Below, piece by piece: positions 7,531 through 16,146 of a stretch of 23,463 bases of DNA; position 1 is the first letter of the stretch; every line of letters begins with the position of its first letter. The notes under the pieces are model-generated. The model searched no databases. It saw only the letters and a list, made by a program, of their open reading frames with translations, and was not told the origin of the DNA. A program made the translations under genes and the position numbers. The DNA is from ZC4RG30 sp964396335 (GTDB lineage: Bacteria > Pseudomonadota > Gammaproteobacteria > Steroidobacterales > Steroidobacteraceae), in contig CAYNEX010000030.1 in assembly GCA_964396335.1 (NCBI GenBank), forward strand, positions 1 through 23,463, in the 5' to 3' direction.

Positions 7531-8853
7531 ATGCAGATCCCCACGCGGCGCCAGATCCTGGCGCTGGCCTGGCCCATCGTGCTGGCCAACTGCGCCGCAC
7601 CGCTGCTGGGCCTGACCGACACCGCCGTCATCGGCCATTTCGGCGGCGCGCATGAACTCGGCGCCATCGCGCTGGGCGCGCTGGTGTTCAACTTCGTGTT
7701 CTGGGCCTTCGGCTTCCTGCGCATGGGCACGACCGGCTTCACCGCGCGCGCGGCCGGTGCGGCGGATTCCGCCGAGGAACGTGCGGTGGCGGCGCGTGGC
7801 CTGCTGCTGGCCGTGGGCATCGGCGTCACATTGCTCGCCCTGCAATGGCCGCTGGCGTGGCTGGCGATGCGGCTGTTCGATGGCTCGGCGGCCGTCGAGG
7901 GCGCGGCGCGCACCTATGTGCTGATCCGCATCTGGAGCGCGCCGGCCACGCTCGCCGGTTACGTGGTCACCGGCTGGCTGATCGGCCTCGGCCGCACCCG
8001 CGATGTGCTGCGCATCCAGCTGCTGCTCAACGGCCTCAACGCCGCGCTCGACCTGCTGTTCGCCGCCGCGCTGGGCTGGGGTGTGGCCGGCATCGCGCTG
8101 GGCACCGTGCTGGCCGAATGGCTGGCGCTTCTCTATGCACTGAAGGTGCTGTGGGGCGTGGTGCAGGCACGGCGCCAGGATGCCGAGCCGCTGCTGCCGA
8201 AGGCCCGCCTGCGTGATCGCCGCGCGCTGCTGGCCACGCTCTCGGCCAACCGCGACCTGATGATCCGCACCGTGCTGATGCTGTGCGCCTTCGCCTGGTT
8301 CACCAATGCCGGCGCGCGGTTCGGCGACACCGTGCTGGCCGCCAACCATGTGCTGCTGCAGCTGATCAGCTTCAGCGCGTTTTTCCTCGACGGCTTCGCC
8401 TTCGTCGCCGAGGGGTTCGTCGGCCGCGCCGCCGGCGCGAAGCGCCGCGACGTGTTCGATGCTGCGGTGCGCCAGTCCAGCCAGCTGGCCGCCATCACGG
8501 CCGGATTGTTCGGCGTGGCGCTGCTGCTGGTCGGCGATGCCGTCATCGCCCTGCTCACCGGCCTGCCGGCGGTGCGCGCCCAGGCCGGCGCGATGCTGCC
8601 CTGGGTGGCGGCCTACGTGGCGCTGTCCTTCGCCGCCTTCCAGCTGGATGGCATCTTCATCGGCACCGGCCGGGTGGCGGCCATGCGCAATGCCTCCATC
8701 GTCTCGGTGGGCGGTTTCGGGGTGCTCTACCTGCTGCTGGGGGCGGACCAGTCCGTCACCGCCCTGTGGACCGCCTTCCTGTGCTGGGTGGTGCTGCGCG
8801 CCCTGACCCTGCTGGCGGCCTGGCCGCGGCTGGTCCGCGAGACCTTCCCGTAA
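7531..8853 (+). CDS. MATE-family efflux transporter, DinF-like
   Basis: A 440-residue integral membrane protein of the multidrug and toxic compound extrusion family, which exports cationic or other small molecules using an ion gradient. The N-terminal MATE repeat is clear: RRQILALAWPIVLANCAAPLL with GLTDTAVIGHFGG, then ALGALVFNFVFWAFGFLRMGTTGFTARAAGA, typical of the DinF subgroup. About twelve membrane segments can be drawn, with a second repeat around ANHVLLQLISFSAFFLDGFAFVAEGFVGRAAGA. The substrate cannot be told from the sequence. The Shine-Dalgarno is weak; the ATG is chosen because the family motif begins about ten residues later. The 138 bases after the stop show no clear terminator. 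Confidence 0.93.
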   Translation: MQIPTRRQILALAWPIVLANCAAPLLGLTDTAVIGHFGGAHELGAIALGALVFNFVFWAFGFLRMGTTGFTARAAGAADSAEERAVAARGLLLAVGIGVTLLALQWPLAWLAMRLFDGSAAVEGAARTYVLIRIWSAPATLAGYVVTGWLIGLGRTRDVLRIQLLLNGLNAALDLLFAAALGWGVAGIALGTVLAEWLALLYALKVLWGVVQARRQDAEPLLPKARLRDRRALLATLSANRDLMIRTVLMLCAFAWFTNAGARFGDTVLAANHVLLQLISFSAFFLDGFAFVAEGFVGRAAGAKRRDVFDAAVRQSSQLAAITAGLFGVALLLVGDAVIALLTGLPAVRAQAGAMLPWVAAYVALSFAAFQLDGIFIGTGRVAAMRNASIVSVGGFGVLYLLLGADQSVTALWTAFLCWVVLRALTLLAAWPRLVRETFP

Positions 8854-8991
8854 CACATTCCGCCCTGCGGGGACCGAACCGATATGCGTAATCCCCGTCT
8901 AACTGACTGCTGCGACGGCAATTAATCTCTGCCCGCGCTAGACTTTGCACCTATCAGTCATCTGACGAATCCGATCACAGTGGGGGACTTC

Positions 8992-10614
8992 ATGTCCGAC
9001 GAAAGCAAGGCCGGCCAAAGCGCCGCATCCGCAACCACCGTCGACCGCCGCGCCTTCATGGGCGGGGTCATCACCGCCGCCGGCGCCACCATTGCCGCGG
9101 GCGCCGCCAGCGCCGCGCAGCCCCCCGGGCCGCCCGCCGGTGGACCGCCGTCCGGCGAGGTGCCGCGCAGTGGCATCGAACAGCGTTATGGACCGCCGAC
9201 CGCGCGCGGCCCGCAGCTGTTCCGCGTCGAACAGGACATCGCCTACTGCGAAGTCGAAGGCAAGATTCCCACCGACCTGAACGGCGGTTTCTACCGCACC
9301 GGTCCGGATGCGCAGTTCCCGATGCGCCAGGGCAACATCCCCTTCGACGGCGAAGGCCATGTCAGCCTGTTCCGCTTCAAGGACGGCAACGCCCACTTCA
9401 AGAGCCGCTTCGTGCGCAACGAGCGTTACGTGGCGCAGGAGCAGGCCGGCAAGATCCTGTTCCCGATGTACCGCAACCCCTACCTCGACGATCCGTCGGT
9501 GAAGGGCAAGAGCCGCGGCACGCACAACACGCACATCATCCATCACAACAACCGGCTGCTGGCGCTGAAGGAAGACAGCCCGCCGGCCGCGATGGACCTG
9601 AACACGCTCGAGACGCTCGACGGCGTGTACCGCTTCGACGGCCAGCTGGACAGCCAGACCTTCACCGCGCACCCGAAGCTGGACTCGAAGACCGGCAACC
9701 TGATCGGCTTCGGTTACGAGGCGAAGGGCCACGGCACCACCGACGTGAACGTGTTCGAGTACACGCCCGACGGCAGGAAGGTATGGGACGTGTGGGTGAA
9801 GGTGCCCTACGTCGGCATGCTGCACGACTTCGCCGTCACCGAGAACTTCGTGGTGCTCTACGTCATCCCGATGATGATGGACGAGGAGCAGATGAAGCGC
9901 GGCGGCATCCACTGGTCCTGGTGGCCGGGCGAGCCGACCTACTTCGGCTATTTCCGCCGCAACGGCGATGGCAAGGACATCCGCTTCATCAAGGGACCCG
10001 AGCGCAGCGCCACGCACGTGATGGGCGCCTTCGACGATGGCAAGCGCGTTTATGTCGACGTCGAGATGTCCGAGTCGAATCCCTTCCCGTTCATGCCGAT
10101 GCATGACGGCTCGCGCTGGGACCCGGTGCGCGGCACCAGCTACATCACCCGCCTGTCGGCCGAACTGTCGAAGAAGACGCCGAAGGATTACCAGATGGAG
10201 CGGCTGTACCAGAACATCACCGGCGCGCTGCCGCGCCAGGATGACCGTTACAACACCGCGCCCTACCGCTACGGCTTCCTGTCCTGCGGATTCACCGAGG
10301 GCAGCGAGCGCGGCAACGGCATCGCGCGTTTCGACCTGCAGGACCGCAGCTACAAGCTGTGGAAGGCGCCGGAAGGCCTGTCACTGTCCGAGGTGTGCTT
10401 CGCGCCGAAGAACGACAACGCGCCCGAGGGCGTGGGTTACGTGATGGCCGTGGGCACCTGGGCGGCGGAAGGCAACCGCGCCGACCTGTTCATCCTCGAC
10501 GCCGAGCAGGTCCAGGACGGCCCGATCGCGACCGTGCGCATGCCCACCCGCATCGCGGGCCAGGTGCATGGCTGGTGGGTGCCGGGGTCGGCCATTCCGG
10601 CGGCCCGCAGCTGA
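8992..10614 (+). CDS. Tat-exported carotenoid cleavage oxygenase family protein
   Basis: A 540-residue member of the RPE65/carotenoid oxygenase/lignostilbene dioxygenase family, non-haem Fe(II) enzymes that split alkenes of carotenoids, apocarotenoids or stilbenoids. The four iron-binding histidines can be assigned to H227 (TFTAHPKLDSKTG), H278 (GMLHDFAVTENFVV), H342 (SATHVMGAFDDGK) and H526 (QVHGWWVPG). The supporting GGFYRTGPDAQFP segment near residue 98 is present. The N terminus carries a twin-arginine type signal, VDRRAFMGG (R19-R20), followed by an Ala-rich hydrophobic stretch and a Pro/Gly linker, so export to the periplasm is predicted. GGGGGA lies six bases before this ATG; the GTG at 8980 in the same frame would contain that motif and is rejected. 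Substrate unknown; a long hairpin follows the stop. Confidence 0.93.
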   Translation: MSDESKAGQSAASATTVDRRAFMGGVITAAGATIAAGAASAAQPPGPPAGGPPSGEVPRSGIEQRYGPPTARGPQLFRVEQDIAYCEVEGKIPTDLNGGFYRTGPDAQFPMRQGNIPFDGEGHVSLFRFKDGNAHFKSRFVRNERYVAQEQAGKILFPMYRNPYLDDPSVKGKSRGTHNTHIIHHNNRLLALKEDSPPAAMDLNTLETLDGVYRFDGQLDSQTFTAHPKLDSKTGNLIGFGYEAKGHGTTDVNVFEYTPDGRKVWDVWVKVPYVGMLHDFAVTENFVVLYVIPMMMDEEQMKRGGIHWSWWPGEPTYFGYFRRNGDGKDIRFIKGPERSATHVMGAFDDGKRVYVDVEMSESNPFPFMPMHDGSRWDPVRGTSYITRLSAELSKKTPKDYQMERLYQNITGALPRQDDRYNTAPYRYGFLSCGFTEGSERGNGIARFDLQDRSYKLWKAPEGLSLSEVCFAPKNDNAPEGVGYVMAVGTWAAEGNRADLFILDAEQVQDGPIATVRMPTRIAGQVHGWWVPGSAIPAARS

Positions 10615-10622
10615 AGACTGAA

Positions 10623-10649
10623 GCGCGGCCTGCATCGGGCAGGCCGCGC
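10623..10649 (+). terminator. Stem-loop after the carotenoid oxygenase gene
   Basis: An 11-bp perfect stem (GCGCGGCCTGC with GCAGGCCGCGC) around a 5-base loop starts 9 bases after the stop codon. It is followed by CTTGC, not a run of T, so it may be a weak intrinsic terminator or an RNA-end-stabilising hairpin. It lies 20 bases ahead of the next start. Confidence 0.6.
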
Positions 10650-10669
10650 CTTGCATCGAAAGGGATGTC

Positions 10670-11149
10670 ATGTCACCCGGCGACCTGATCGGCCTTGCGA
10701 TCTTCCTCTACGTCATCACGCGCATCCTGAAGAAGGTGGTCTCGCAGGATGTCGTGAAACAGGGCCACCAGACGCTCGGGGACCTGGCGGAAAGCATGCG
10801 TGACGGCAGCATGATGAAGACGCCGCCGGGACCGCGTGGCACGCCGCGCCCCGGCTATCCGTCGGTGCGTCCGGGCAACCGGCGCAACCCATCGACCCGC
10901 AGCAACACCATCACCACACGCAGTGCCAGCACCGCCACGCAGGCGCGCGGCGCACTGCGGCCCGCCGCGTCGCTGGATGACTGGCACCTGGTGCTGGATG
11001 TCTCGCCCGACGCCACGCGCCGCGAGGTGCAGGAAGCCCTGAAGCTGCGCCTGGCGCGGGCCCGCGCCGCGCGCGACAGCGAGGCGGTGCGGCGGGTGAT
11101 GCGCGCTGCCGCCATCGGCATCGCGCAACCCCGCGGCCGCAACGACTGA
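10670..11149 (+). CDS. Membrane-anchored protein with a degenerate C-terminal J-like domain
   Basis: I do not recognise a named family. The 159-residue protein has one N-terminal membrane segment (about 5-22, DLIGLAIFLYVITRIL), a basic Pro/Thr/Arg-rich linker (about 50-100) and a helical C-terminal part (about 105-150) starting DDWHLVLDVSPDATRREVQEAL. That part looks like helix I-II of a DnaJ domain (usual pattern: YxxLGVxxxAs..eIk.AYr). The HPD tripeptide needed to stimulate Hsp70 ATPase is absent, so it would be a J-like rather than a working co-chaperone domain. Orientation suggests a cytoplasmic C terminus. AAGGGATGTC precedes the ATG. It ends one base before the stop of the convergent acid-phosphatase gene. 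Confidence 0.7.
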   Translation: MSPGDLIGLAIFLYVITRILKKVVSQDVVKQGHQTLGDLAESMRDGSMMKTPPGPRGTPRPGYPSVRPGNRRNPSTRSNTITTRSASTATQARGALRPAASLDDWHLVLDVSPDATRREVQEALKLRLARARAARDSEAVRRVMRAAAIGIAQPRGRND

Positions 11150-11150
11150 T

Positions 11151-12050
11151 TTACCAGTAGTTCGCTTCGACCAGTTCCGCTTCCAGCGCGCAGCGCTGCG
11201 GATCCGGCTTCGGGCCGGTGGCACGGAAGGCCGTCAGCTCTTCACGCGCGGCGCGCACATCCGACTGGTACAGCTCCGACGCCGAGATCACCGTCATCGC
11301 CGAACTGGTCAGCAGGCGCGCGGCTTCCACCGCCGAGGCATTGTGCATGCCGCAGACCACGCGGCTGTCGCCGATGGCGCGGCCGCGCTTCAGGATCGGC
11401 TCGGCATGTTCGGTATCGACCGCCGCCAGCACCATCGCCCAGGCCCAGCCCGCGGTGGTGTGACCCGAGGGATAGTCGAAGCTCTTGCCGATGGTCGCTT
11501 CCGGCACGCAGGTCTTGCCCTTGTCCACCAGGAAGGGACGCTTGCGCGCGTAGAACTCCTTGGCGGTGCCGACCGTGCGGGCCGCCTCGCGCGTGGCCTT
11601 CTGCAGCAGCGCCACGGTCTTCGGCAGCTGCTCCGGCGTGGCCTCGACACCCAGGCTGCAGGCGTAGTGCTTCAGCATCGCCGCGTTGCCGAGCTCCGCG
11701 TCATCGGCCGCCATCTGCCAGCGCGGCGAGCCGGCGAGCTTGCGCGTCTGGCGGAAGATCTGCCGGTCGGCGCGGTCGCGGGCATCGCCATTCTTCGGCG
11801 CCGGCGGCATCACATGGAAGAAGTTGCTGGTATCGCCGCCGAAATACGGCGGCGTGGTGTCACGCGGCCGGGCCGGCGCACCGCTGCCGCCACCGCGCGG
11901 GCCGGCGGCGCGTTCACCCGGCATGCCATTGGCGGCGGCCGTGGCCGCGGCGGCCCCTGACGCCGACGAGGAGGCGTCCGGCGCCGGCGCCGAGGCACAG
12001 GCCGTCAGCGCCAGGATCGAAAGAATGATTGTTTTCTGCGGATAACGCAC
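11151..12050 (-). CDS. PAP2/class A acid phosphatase-like lipoprotein with altered active site
   Basis: A 299-residue protein resembling class A nonspecific acid phosphatases (PhoN type, PAP2 superfamily). Visible motifs: K-x6-RP (K164, R171-P172), PSGH (194-197) in DYPSGHTTAGWAWA, and SRVVCGMHNASA (229-240). In the family the last motif is SR-x5-H-x3-D; here the nucleophile-position His is H236 but the Asp position is Ala240, so activity may be weakened or lost. The N terminus RYPQKTIILSILALTACAS has a lipobox with Cys18 and Ala at +2, implying an outer-membrane lipoprotein, followed by a Gly/Ala/Pro linker. The GTG start at 12050 was chosen because GGGGGA lies 5 bases upstream and the signal peptide begins there. 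It lies 79 bases after the stop of TBDR1 and has its own promoter-like element shared with the sigma gene. Confidence 0.88.
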   Translation of the reverse strand: MRYPQKTIILSILALTACASAPAPDASSSASGAAAATAAANGMPGERAAGPRGGGSGAPARPRDTTPPYFGGDTSNFFHVMPPAPKNGDARDRADRQIFRQTRKLAGSPRWQMAADDAELGNAAMLKHYACSLGVEATPEQLPKTVALLQKATREAARTVGTAKEFYARKRPFLVDKGKTCVPEATIGKSFDYPSGHTTAGWAWAMVLAAVDTEHAEPILKRGRAIGDSRVVCGMHNASAVEAARLLTSSAMTVISASELYQSDVRAAREELTAFRATGPKPDPQRCALEAELVEANYW

Positions 12051-12087
12051 CGCTGTCCCCCAACCGAAAATCTGCTGAACCAGAGAA

Positions 12088-12117
12088 ATACAACGTCTGG
12101 CGAACCCATAACCGGAA
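12088..12117 (-). promoter_or_regulatory. Candidate ECF-sigma promoter of the acid phosphatase gene
   Basis: On the minus strand: TTCCGG (12117-12112), 9 bases, then CGCCAGACGTTGTAT (12102-12088). Counted to the CGT, the arrangement is TTCCGG-N16-CGTTGTAT. The same blocks at the same spacing occur upstream of the ECF sigma gene (18000-18029), with 20 of 21 block positions identical while the 9-base spacer differs. The N16-CGT spacing is that of iron-starvation-type ECF promoters. Predicted transcript start is about 35 bases before the GTG start codon. Confidence 0.55.
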
Positions 12118-12129
12118 GCTGTCCGCGCA

Positions 12130-15100
12130 TCAGAACCGGATGCGCACGCCGAACCGGTAGGCCCGCCCGAGGATGTCGTGATATTGCGCGCTTGCGCCGG
12201 AAATGCCACCACCGGTGAAGGGCGGGCTCTTGTCGAACAGGTTGTTGATCGACCCCCACAGCTCGAAGGAGCGCAGGTTCGACACCCGCAGGTCATAGGA
12301 GCCGTTCAGGGCGAAGTTGAAGTACGGATTCACCCAGTTGCGGTCGACGCTGCCGAACAGGTAGTTGCCTTGCGCATCCTGGTAATGCGGCTCCGACGGA
12401 TCATCGCTCCAGGTGTTGTCGAGCCTGGCACCGCCGATGTAGCGCGCCGACAGGCTGGCCGTCAGGCGGTCGAGCCGGTAGGTGCCGATGATGTTGCCGG
12501 TCCACTTCGGCGCCGCCAGCACGCCGGGGATGAATACATTGCTGCGGATCTGGCCGACCTGGTCGACCTGGATGAACTCGTCCTCGCATTGCAGCGTCGC
12601 GTTCAGGTCGCAGACATGCCGCACGCCGGAGGATTCCAGCGAGCGCGTCGCGCGCACGGTCAACGACAGCATGCCCGGCACACGCGGCAGCACCGAATGC
12701 ATCGGCAGCAGGTAGTTCCACGACAGGTCGATGCCGCGCCGCTGGTACGGCAGGCCGTTCATCGGCCGACGCGAGTTGTGCGAGACGATGTCCTGCAGGT
12801 TGCGGCTGCCATCCTCGTTGGTGGCGAAGGTGATCTCGCGGCACTCGGGCAGTGCATCGTTGATCAGTCCGTTGATGCCCGGCTGCGCCGGGTCGACCTC
12901 GCCATCGATGTAACGCGCCTCGACATTGCCGCTGTTGGCCCAGCAGGCCAGCACCGGGTCGGAATAGATATAGGGCGTGAAGATGCCGTCACGCACGCGG
13001 ATGCTGTAGTAGTCCGCCGCGAAACGCATGCCCTGCGCCCAGCCGCCCGGTGACAGCACCATGCCCAGCGTCAGCGTGTCGCTCTTCTCCGGCTTCAGGT
13101 CGGCATTGCCCACCGACACGGTGCCCCAGCGCTCGTACTGGTTCTCCTGGCTGTCGGCGGTGCGGTCGCGCCAGGGATTGCGCGCCTGCTGCCCGCCGAT
13201 GCTGTCGGGAATGCCCGGCTGGCTCAGGAACAGGTCGCGATAACCCGCCGCACGCAGGTCGCGCGAACGCGTCAGCCGCAGACGCACGAAGTCGAAAGGC
13301 TCGAACACCGTCGACACCTTCCAGTTCAGCGTGCCCTGGTCGGCCGACTGGCCGGTGGTGCCGGCACCGCCCTTGTTGTTGTAGCGCGCATACCGCGCGC
13401 CCGCGTTCACCGACCACAGCCGCACGCCGGGAAAATCGCTGACCAGTGGCAGGTTCAGTTCCGAATACCCCTCGGCCACACGCGTGCGGCCGCCGAAGGC
13501 ATCACCCCAGGCGCGCGCGATGTCGGCACGCAGGTAGAACGGGCCACGCGAGCCCTTGTTGTCGACCTTGTCCTCGCGCAGTTCGAAACCGAAGGCACCG
13601 GTCAGCGGCCCGGCCCAGCCGTTCCACAAGGTGCCCGAGGTGGTGAAAGACAGCACATGCAGGTGGTTCCTGCCGTCCGAGACATTGTCCTTGAAGGCAT
13701 AGGCCAGCGCCTCGCGCTGCAATTGCGCGGCGGCGGGATCGGCAAACTCGGTGCCGAACACGTTCAGCGGCCTGCAGCCCTGCGCCAGCATCGCCAATCC
13801 TTCCGGATCGCTGGTGGGACGACCGGTGGCATCGAGGATCGGAATGCCATCGCGCGTGATGCGACACACCGGCTGCAGGTAGGTCGGATTCGGCACGCCA
13901 TCGATGAACTCGCGGTCATCGATCACCGCATCCACCGCAAAGGCGAAGCTCAGGTTGGTCTGCACATTGTTCTGGCGCGAGGTGCTCTCGGTCTGGCCGT
14001 ACTGGTAATACGCCTCCCAGCGCCAATCGCCGCCGAAGTCACCGCGCACGCCGGCCACCGCGCGCATCGTGTCCGACAGCTGCGTGGTCCACTGCTGGAT
14101 CTGCGGGTTCCAGACCTTGCGCAGCGCGGTGTGGCCGCGGCAGGGCGTGGGTCCATACAGGTTGTCGAGGCCGGCCCCGCCACCGGTGGTGGTGGAGTTG
14201 TTGAACGCGCGCTGCAGCTGGTAGAGCGCCTCGGGGGTCAGGTTGTCGAGGAAGGCATAGGCATTGCGCCCGAGCTGCGGCAGCGCCGCCGGCGTGCCCG
14301 GATCATCGAAGTCGACATCCAGCGTCACGCCCACCAGGTTCCAGTAATCGGTGCCGCGCGCCGAGCGGATGCGCTGCCACACCGGGTTGCTGCCATTGAC
14401 GAAATTCCAGGTGGGCGGCGTGGTGTCGGTGCTGCCGGCTTCGCCCGGCGGCACGAAGAACGGTGGCGTGCGGCCATTGGGCGCATTGCCCAGTATCGCG
14501 CGGAAACTGGCATTGCTCCACAGCGGGCTGCGCTGCGTATCCGGCAGCGCCGCGCCGGTGTACGGATCGGTGAAGGCCTCACCGCCGCCGCCGTAGGGAA
14601 TGAAATCACCCGCACGCGCCGAGCCGCCCGGCTGCGCCTCCACGCCGGCGGTGTGGAACCGCACGCAGGCCGAACCCATGGTGTAGGGATTGCGGTTCAG
14701 CGAATCGGTGCGCGCGAAGCTGGCCTGCAGGTAACCGGTCAGCCCCGGCCGCAATTCGTATTCGAAGTTGGCAAAGCCGGTGCGCCGTTCGGTGCTGGGC
14801 CGCATCGCCACCGCCGTGGTGGTCAGCGGACCATCGCCATTCATCGTGCTGCGGCCGGTGCCGCCGCGATAGCCGAAGGCGTATTCCTCGACACCGGTGC
14901 CGTCGGCGGTGAAACGCCATCCGGACGTGTTGCCGGCATCGCTGGAAAGAATGGTGCCGGTGGGCGCGAACTGGCTGAAGCGATGCCCCACCATCTGGAA
15001 GCGCGCCGGATAATCCTCGAAGCCCGTCAGCGGCACCAGCACATCGGCCGGGTCCGCCGACAACGCGCCGCTGAAGTTCTGGTACAGCACGCGCGACATC

Positions 15101-16137
15101 CCGCACCAGCGACGCGCCGCCGCGCAGCTGCGGATGGCCTGCTGGTCCTGCCATTCCACGCCCAGCAATCCGTGGCCGCGGCCATTGAACAGCGGGATGC
15201 CGCCCGAGATCGCCACGTGCGGGCTGTTGCCGTCGCCGGCCTCGTTGAAGCCATAGTCGAGATCGACATGCAGGCCGATGAGACGACGGTTCAGCACCAG
15301 GTTCACCACACCCGCCATCGCGCCCGAACCATAGGTGGCCGAGGCGCCGCCGGTGACCACGTCCGCGCGCGCCAGCATGTTCGAGGGCACGATGTTGAGG
15401 TCCACCACATCGGCCTGGTTCGAGGTCGACACCACGCGCCGTCCATCGATCAGCGTCAGCGTGCGCGAGCCGAAAGCCGGATCCATGCCGCGCAGGTTGG
15501 CGATGGTGTTGCCGATGAAGAACGCCGAACGCAGCAGCGTGCCGCCCTGGTCATCGCCGGTGAGCAGCGGCTGGTAGCTGGGGATGTTCTGCGGCACCAG
15601 CGTCGACAGCGCATCGCCGACATTCACGTAGCCGAGGTTGCGCAGGTCCTCGCCGGTCACCGACACCACCGGGTTCGGCGCGGTATAGGTGCCGGGCACG
15701 CGGATGCGCGTGCCGGTGACATGGATCTCGCGGACCTCGATCAGGTCCGAGACATCCGCCGCCGAAGTGCCTGCGCCCGCATCCGGCGCGGCGTCCGGCG
15801 CGGTTTCAGCCGGCGCGGCGTCGCGCGCACTGACCGGCGCGCGCACCACCGCGATGGTGTCGGTGCCCACGTGGCGGAACGACAGCCCCGTGCCGGCCAG
15901 CAGCCGCCGCAGCGCCGCCTCCGGCGACATGCGGCCGCGCACCGCGCGCACCGGCAGTTCCAGTTGCTGCGCGTCGGCCGCCAGCACCTGGATGCCGCTC
16001 TGCCCGGTGAAACGGAACAGCGCGCTCGACAGCGGCTGCGCGGGAATGTCGAATTCCACCACCGCCTGTGCCGCGGCTGCCGGCCGGGTCGCCCCGACGA
16101 CCAGACAACCCAGCAGCACGGCGACGGCCAGCCGCAT
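12130..16137 (-). CDS. TonB-dependent receptor with STN signalling domain (TBDR1)
   Basis: A 1335-residue outer-membrane receptor. Residues 1-23 form a signal peptide. Residues about 25-105 (VVEFDIPAQPLSSALFRFTGQSG ending in GTDTIAVVRAP) are a secretin/TonB short N-terminal (STN) domain, as in FecA-type transducers that contact a FecR protein. A Pro/Ala linker leads to a TonB-box-like EIHVTGTRIRVPG and a plug domain (about 150-260, with PNPVVSVTGEDLRNLG and SRTLTLIDGRRVVST). A very long beta barrel follows, ending in the aromatic ...YRFGVRIRF terminus. The barrel is long for the class, suggesting big outer loops and a bulky substrate; identity of the substrate is unknown. It follows fecR by 9 bases. 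Its C-terminal 300 residues are highly similar to the partial receptor at the window's right edge. Confidence 0.95.
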   Translation of the reverse strand: MRLAVAVLLGCLVVGATRPAAAAQAVVEFDIPAQPLSSALFRFTGQSGIQVLAADAQQLELPVRAVRGRMSPEAALRRLLAGTGLSFRHVGTDTIAVVRAPVSARDAAPAETAPDAAPDAGAGTSAADVSDLIEVREIHVTGTRIRVPGTYTAPNPVVSVTGEDLRNLGYVNVGDALSTLVPQNIPSYQPLLTGDDQGGTLLRSAFFIGNTIANLRGMDPAFGSRTLTLIDGRRVVSTSNQADVVDLNIVPSNMLARADVVTGGASATYGSGAMAGVVNLVLNRRLIGLHVDLDYGFNEAGDGNSPHVAISGGIPLFNGRGHGLLGVEWQDQQAIRSCAAARRWCGMSRVLYQNFSGALSADPADVLVPLTGFEDYPARFQMVGHRFSQFAPTGTILSSDAGNTSGWRFTADGTGVEEYAFGYRGGTGRSTMNGDGPLTTTAVAMRPSTERRTGFANFEYELRPGLTGYLQASFARTDSLNRNPYTMGSACVRFHTAGVEAQPGGSARAGDFIPYGGGGEAFTDPYTGAALPDTQRSPLWSNASFRAILGNAPNGRTPPFFVPPGEAGSTDTTPPTWNFVNGSNPVWQRIRSARGTDYWNLVGVTLDVDFDDPGTPAALPQLGRNAYAFLDNLTPEALYQLQRAFNNSTTTGGGAGLDNLYGPTPCRGHTALRKVWNPQIQQWTTQLSDTMRAVAGVRGDFGGDWRWEAYYQYGQTESTSRQNNVQTNLSFAFAVDAVIDDREFIDGVPNPTYLQPVCRITRDGIPILDATGRPTSDPEGLAMLAQGCRPLNVFGTEFADPAAAQLQREALAYAFKDNVSDGRNHLHVLSFTTSGTLWNGWAGPLTGAFGFELREDKVDNKGSRGPFYLRADIARAWGDAFGGRTRVAEGYSELNLPLVSDFPGVRLWSVNAGARYARYNNKGGAGTTGQSADQGTLNWKVSTVFEPFDFVRLRLTRSRDLRAAGYRDLFLSQPGIPDSIGGQQARNPWRDRTADSQENQYERWGTVSVGNADLKPEKSDTLTLGMVLSPGGWAQGMRFAADYYSIRVRDGIFTPYIYSDPVLACWANSGNVEARYIDGEVDPAQPGINGLINDALPECREITFATNEDGSRNLQDIVSHNSRRPMNGLPYQRRGIDLSWNYLLPMHSVLPRVPGMLSLTVRATRSLESSGVRHVCDLNATLQCEDEFIQVDQVGQIRSNVFIPGVLAAPKWTGNIIGTYRLDRLTASLSARYIGGARLDNTWSDDPSEPHYQDAQGNYLFGSVDRNWVNPYFNFALNGSYDLRVSNLRSFELWGSINNLFDKSPPFTGGGISGASAQYHDILGRAYRFGVRIRF
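12209..12251. repeat. 43-base direct repeat, copy 1 (TBDR1 C-terminal coding)
   Basis: Identical base for base to 22583-22625 in the paralogous receptor. It encodes the conserved INNLFDKSPPFTGGG segment near the barrel C terminus. The two copies lie about 10.4 kb apart in the same orientation. Confidence 0.9.
12712..12759. repeat. 48-base direct repeat with one mismatch, copy 1
   Basis: Matches 23149-23196 at 47 of 48 positions. It encodes the NGLPYQRRGIDLSWNY segment conserved in both receptors. With the 43-base repeat it shows a recent common origin or gene conversion of the receptor 3' ends. Confidence 0.88.
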
Positions 16138-16146
16138 GATGCAGCG

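Noticed and set aside
7495..8856. A 453-residue minus-strand open frame opposite the MATE gene
   Set aside because: Gln/Gly/Arg-rich shadow with no domain; the plus-strand MATE protein is clear.
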